DNA of 9,708 nucleotides from Barnesiella sp. (lineage in GTDB: Bacteria; Bacteroidota; Bacteroidia; Bacteroidales; Muribaculaceae). Below the pieces are notes generated by a model. It did no database searches. It was not told the origin of the DNA and saw only the letters and a program-made list of their open reading frames with translations. This document shows, piece by piece, positions 7,022-9,708 of this stretch (position 1 is the first letter of the stretch; each line of letters opens with the position of its first letter). The stretch lies in the NCBI GenBank assembly GCA_014801065.1, contig JAAVEX010000088.1, positions 19,750-29,457 of the forward strand, written 5' to 3'. The position numbers and the translations under genes were made by a program.

Positions 7022-7552
7022 TCAGCCATGCAATATATTGTCTTGGATTCTATCTATACACCCGGACGGAAAGGCAGTAGCCGGAGCCTGTCTGACACGC
7101 GCCTGGCGGTCATGATAAAATCAGGATATTGGTTGACTAATTGGAAATTTATTTATAAATTTGTCGCGCAGATCGATATCTCAGAAGCCCCGATCCGGGG
7201 GTTGTGGGTGGGGTCAGCAGACATCTTCGAAAGCGTTTATCCGCGCTGATTCTTGACTTGCCGAAATTCTCGCAAAATTTCTTACTATGATCAAGGATCG
7301 AGCAACGGTAGATGCCCGTGGTTATGTAATTGACAGCCATTGGTCTGCCCTCGTGAGAGGACGGCCGATGTCTTGATTGCATATACAAGCGTGGGCTTCT
7401 GCGTTGCCGTCCGGTCATAGTAGGGCCAATGCGAGAAGCCCCGGCAAGCTGAACGGCAACAGATACAGATTCCCATGCTTTCTTGTTTTTATAATTAACC
7501 AATTGTAACCAAAGAGGGGAAGACTGCGGTTTAGTTATAATATTCCATTACA
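7022..7552. other. Noncoding region with several hairpins, no convincing gene
   Basis: The longest open frame here (7149-7502, minus, 117 codons) is Arg/Ser/Pro-rich and has no recognisable domain, signal peptide or promoter, so I do not call it a gene. Structure seen: a CCCCG-ATC-CGGGG hairpin (7188-7200) followed by a G-rich run to 7212; CCTC-GTGA-GAGG with a GNRA-type loop (7349-7360); a long stem at 7393-7441; and AGAAGCCCCG repeated at 7183-7192 and 7434-7443. The last 50 bases before the gene at 7553 are A/T-rich with TATAAT at 7536-7541, but no convincing paired -33 box. The leader upstream of the repeat-protein gene could be long and structured, or this may be a decayed mobile-element remnant. 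Confidence 0.5.
7393..7460. other. Long imperfect hairpin with an alternative pairing
   Basis: GGGCTTCTGCGTTG (7393-7406) pairs with 7427-7441 along 14 base pairs, with one G-T pair and one bulged G, around a 20-base loop. GTTGCCGT (7403-7410), which overlaps the top of the left arm, is also perfectly complementary to ACGGCAAC (7453-7460), so the two structures compete for the same bases. It lies about 95 bases before the start of the secreted repeat-protein gene. No T run follows on either strand, so it is not a simple terminator. It could be a structured leader, a small RNA or an element end. Confidence 0.45.
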
Positions 7553-9265
7553 ATGAAAAAATCAGTATTCTTTCTTGCAGGGTCGGCAATGATTTTCACA
7601 TCGGTCCATGCGAAGGTCGGCGACATCTTTGCAGATGGCGGTCTGACCTACACTGTTTCCTCCGAGTCGCCGGCGGAAGTCAAAGTGACAGGTAGCGATG
7701 CGTCACTGAGCGGTGATATCTTGATTCCGGCCACCGTGACACATGAATCGACTGAGTATACTGTCACAGCTTTTGTAAATAGCGCCTTTTCATATAACAA
7801 CAACATTACATCGGTCACGGTGCCTGAAACGGTTACTTCAATCTCAAACGACGTATTTTTAAATTGTGGATCGCTGAACGCCATAAATGTGTCGGCCGAC
7901 AACAGCGCGCTGTGCTCAGTTGACGGTGTTCTCTATACTAAGGATATGCTGAACCTGAAGTGTGTCCCGGGGGGTAAATCCGGTTCTTTTGAAATCCCCG
8001 GGACTGTAACGACTATCGATCAATACGGTATGTACAGTTGTGCAAATTTGACAGAAATAATAATTCCGGAATCAGTCAGCATAATCAACCCTTACGCGTT
8101 CGCACAATGCTACAATCTGAAAAGCTTGACCATTCCGGCCTCGGTCACAAGTATCTCACAAGGATTCCTTTTGCTTACAACATCGCTTGAGGAAATTAAC
8201 GTGGCTGACGGCAATACAATGTATTGCTCGGAAGATGGTGTGCTATATGATGCTTCTAAAACAGCACTTTATGCATATCCGGCACATAAACAGGGAGAAG
8301 TTGTGATCCCTGAAAGCGTGACATGTATTATGAGTGGAGCATTTTCAGGGTGCGCTGTCCTGAAAGAGTTTACATTGCCAAGCAGGATAAAAACTATAAA
8401 TAATGCTGGAGTGACATTTTGTGCTTGTCCCAATCTTACGGATATTTTTGTAGAAGAGGGCAGTGAATATTACAGCTCGGTCGACGGAGTACTGTTCAAC
8501 AAGAATCAGGGTCAGTTGCTCAGCTATCCCGGGGGAAGAGAGGATGAGTACGTAATTCCTGACGGAACAACATCGTTATCTGGGAGTTGCTTCCGTGGAG
8601 CAAAACTTCCGAGTGTGGTGATACCTGCTGCAATCACATTAATTCCGGCGAATTGCTTCCAGAATTGCAAGAATCTTATGAGAATAATTAATCAGAGCCC
8701 TACCCCACAGTCCATCACTGTAACTACCTCGTTCTATAGCACCCCGTCCGATCTGACTGTCTATGTGCCGAAAGGTAGCAAAGCGGAATATGAAGCCGCA
8801 TGGCCTCTGTTCAGCGATTTCAGGGAAGTGGATATTTTCTCAGTGACGCTGGACAGTGCGGACGTGAAGATGAACGTCGGTGAGTCGCTGGAGTTGAAAG
8901 ATGAAATTATCGAGATGCAGAATGTCACTCTCAAATCAAAGGTGTGGATCAGCTCGAACGATGCCACCGCGTCTGTAGACCAGTCGGGTAAGGTGACTGC
9001 ATTGGCTGAAGGCACCGCCACGATAACGTTGACCGCCACGGACGAGGACGACAATGTAAGAACTGCGGAGTGTCTTGTTACCATATCGCCCACTTCGGGA
9101 ATTGAAGAGGTGATAACGGGCGACAAGGGTTCGATTGACTATTCAAAACCGTTCGATCTCTATGACCTCAACGGTAAGCATTTTAACGTCGATGGCAAGT
9201 CTCTTCCTGCAGGTGTCTACATTGTGAAACAGGGTGACCGCTCTGAAAAAATAGCAGTTAAATAA
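7553..9265 (+). CDS. Secreted BspA-like leucine-rich-repeat protein with Ig-like domain and type IX sorting tail
   Basis: The product is 570 residues. Signal peptide at 1-20 (MKKSVFFLAG..., cut after VHA). Residues about 55-425 are BspA-type (LRR_5) leucine-rich repeats with recurring I-P-x-S/T-V-T-x-I and A-F-x-x-C-x-x-L units. Three longer modules share C/S-S-x-D-G-V-L-Y/F (cores at 121-128, 225-232, 308-315), each followed by a Y/V-P-G/A turn and an I-P-x-x-V segment. Residues about 429-512 look like a bacterial Ig-like Big_2 domain (MNVGESLEL, VWISSND, VDQSGKVTALAEGTATITLTA). The end, from about 534, has LYDLNGK, LPAGVYIVKQGD and KIAVK, a type A C-terminal sorting domain of the Bacteroidota type IX secretion system. 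The protein is therefore probably exported to the surface or released, where BspA-like proteins bind host or bacterial partners. Base composition looks more A/T-rich than in pyrG or the fusion gene. A hairpin terminator follows. Confidence 0.9.
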   Translation: MKKSVFFLAGSAMIFTSVHAKVGDIFADGGLTYTVSSESPAEVKVTGSDASLSGDILIPATVTHESTEYTVTAFVNSAFSYNNNITSVTVPETVTSISNDVFLNCGSLNAINVSADNSALCSVDGVLYTKDMLNLKCVPGGKSGSFEIPGTVTTIDQYGMYSCANLTEIIIPESVSIINPYAFAQCYNLKSLTIPASVTSISQGFLLLTTSLEEINVADGNTMYCSEDGVLYDASKTALYAYPAHKQGEVVIPESVTCIMSGAFSGCAVLKEFTLPSRIKTINNAGVTFCACPNLTDIFVEEGSEYYSSVDGVLFNKNQGQLLSYPGGREDEYVIPDGTTSLSGSCFRGAKLPSVVIPAAITLIPANCFQNCKNLMRIINQSPTPQSITVTTSFYSTPSDLTVYVPKGSKAEYEAAWPLFSDFREVDIFSVTLDSADVKMNVGESLELKDEIIEMQNVTLKSKVWISSNDATASVDQSGKVTALAEGTATITLTATDEDDNVRTAECLVTISPTSGIEEVITGDKGSIDYSKPFDLYDLNGKHFNVDGKSLPAGVYIVKQGDRSEKIAVK

Positions 9266-9295
9266 CGCGGCGCAGCGTAGAATCATCACCTTACC

Positions 9296-9340
9296 ATGGC
9301 CGGCTCTCCATCAACGCGGAGTGCCGGCCATTTCTATCTC
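9296..9340 (+). terminator. Hairpin terminator after the leucine-rich-repeat gene
   Basis: ATGGCCGGC (9296-9304) pairs perfectly with GCCGGCCAT (9323-9331). After one T-T mismatch the stem continues with CTCC/GGAG (9306-9309 with 9318-9321) around an 8-base loop. The tail TTCTATCTC is only moderately T-rich. It lies 30 bases after the stop at 9265. The stem is very stable but the short, interrupted T run lowers confidence in efficient intrinsic termination. Confidence 0.65.
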
Positions 9341-9372
9341 AATATAGTCACTCTTGACAGCCATATAGGGAG

Positions 9373-9414
9373 TTGCCTCTGTAGGAGCGACTTTAGTCGT
9401 AAGGCTGTAGGCAA
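9373..9414. repeat. REP-like palindromic element with GTAG tetranucleotides
   Basis: A short palindrome, GCGACT-TT-AGTCGT (9387-9400), is flanked by a 7-base direct repeat CTGTAGG (9379-9385 and 9405-9411). The whole is enclosed by TTGCCT (9373-9378) complementary to AGGCAA (9409-9414). GTAG before a small palindrome is the hallmark of REP elements mobilised by RAYT transposases in Proteobacteria. No transposase is in the window, and only one copy is present here, so the REP assignment is by resemblance. Confidence 0.45.
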
Positions 9415-9456
9415 GAAGTGGGATCGGGTCGAGGTTTGGCATGAGGCTGAAGCCGT

Positions 9457-9484
9457 CGTCGCCCCAGGTGGGCGGCGTTTTTTT
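9457..9484 (+). terminator. Strong intrinsic terminator with no gene directly upstream
   Basis: CGTCGCCC (9457-9464) pairs with GGGCGGCG (9470-9477), eight pairs with one wobble and a 5-base CAGGT loop. Seven T (9478-9484) follow, then seven G. No credible open frame lies between the preceding gene's hairpin (9296-9340) and this site. It may be a second, backup terminator for the repeat-protein gene or the end of a small RNA of about 100-130 bases starting near 9355-9380. A TTGACA (9354-9359) lies upstream without a clear -10 box. Confidence 0.75.
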
Positions 9485-9708
9485 GGGGGGGATTTGGCTG
9501 TTTGTTTGGATCGACCGAGCACGGCCGATGGGCCCGACAGTCGGCTGATGCTTTATTGGGGGGAGCAGTGGATAGGCGGGGGAGGGTCGGCTTTAGCTGT
9601 CTCTTTTACCGAGTTAATTTGCTGATATACAGGCTGAGGGTGTTGCAGAACCTACCTAGGTTGAGGGCGTGAGAATTGAATATTCTGAGCTCAATCAGAA
9701 ATTTCCGA
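9485..9708. other. Noncoding right end, nothing firm
   Basis: The stretch starts with seven G after the T run and has several more G runs (9558-9563, 9578-9582, 9584-9586). Near the edge there are small palindromes: AACCTA-CC-TAGGTT at about 9638-9653 and TGAGCTCA near 9690. The minus strand is open from the window edge to a TAA at 9606-9608 (33 codons, no recognised motif). This could be the tail of a gene beyond the window but is too short to call. Confidence 0.35.

Noticed and set aside
7196..7212. G-quadruplex candidate
   Set aside because: Only three G runs of three or more are present; the G runs at 9558-9586 likewise do not give four clean tracts.
7149..7502. 117-codon minus-strand frame in the noncoding region
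   Set aside because: Arg/Ser/Pro-rich, without a recognisable motif, signal peptide or promoter, and it overlaps hairpins; kept as noncoding pending homology evidence.
9296..9625. 109-codon plus-strand frame
   Set aside because: Its ATG is the first base triplet of the terminator stem, it runs through the second terminator, and its translation has no protein-like pattern.
9606..9707. Minus-strand open frame of 33 codons reaching the right edge
   Set aside because: It could be the end of a gene beyond the window, but it is too short and motif-free to call.

Overview
The window reads as a chromosomal segment of a Bacteroidota (order Bacteroidales) gut-type bacterium, probably near Muribaculaceae or Bacteroidaceae. 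Three observations support this: start regions with little Shine-Dalgarno sequence and TAnnTTTG-type promoter boxes; a pyrG-yidC pair with a Bacteroidota-style YidC; and a BspA-like leucine-rich-repeat protein ending in a type IX secretion sorting tail. The family-level placement is inference from sequence style. No rRNA, tRNA or CRISPR array was seen.

Layout. Positions 1-233 (minus) hold the N-terminus of a lipoprotein gene that runs off the left edge. A 178-base divergent intergenic region separates it from a plus-strand housekeeping cluster: CTP synthase (pyrG, 412-2028), membrane protein insertase (yidC, 2069-4171) and ferritin (4203-4718). The genes are 40 and 31 bases apart and the cluster closes with a strong intrinsic terminator (4740-4770). 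Facing it on the minus strand is a 664-residue exported protein (4794-6788). It joins a formylglycine-generating-enzyme-like domain to a sialidase-like Asp-box domain.

Upstream of that gene lies a noncoding stretch of about 760 bases (6789-7552). It begins with a 191-base segment bounded by perfect 19-base inverted repeats, with one arm sitting exactly in the spacer of the gene's predicted promoter. A diverged direct copy of the repeat end follows, then a region rich in hairpins. A plus-strand gene (7553-9265) for a secreted leucine-rich-repeat/Ig-like protein comes next. The right end (9266-9708) is noncoding: a terminator hairpin, a REP-like palindrome with GTAG tetranucleotides, and a second, very good intrinsic terminator with no gene in front of it.

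How the parts relate. The pyrG-yidC-ftn cluster is ordinary core metabolism and envelope biogenesis. The three exported proteins (lipoprotein, FGE-sialidase-like fusion, sorting-tail repeat protein) are the accessory, surface-facing part. The strongest candidates for new biology are the fusion protein, whose two enzyme-like domains both appear to lack hallmark catalytic residues, and the inverted-repeat segment at its promoter, which could be an invertible switch or a small mobile element.
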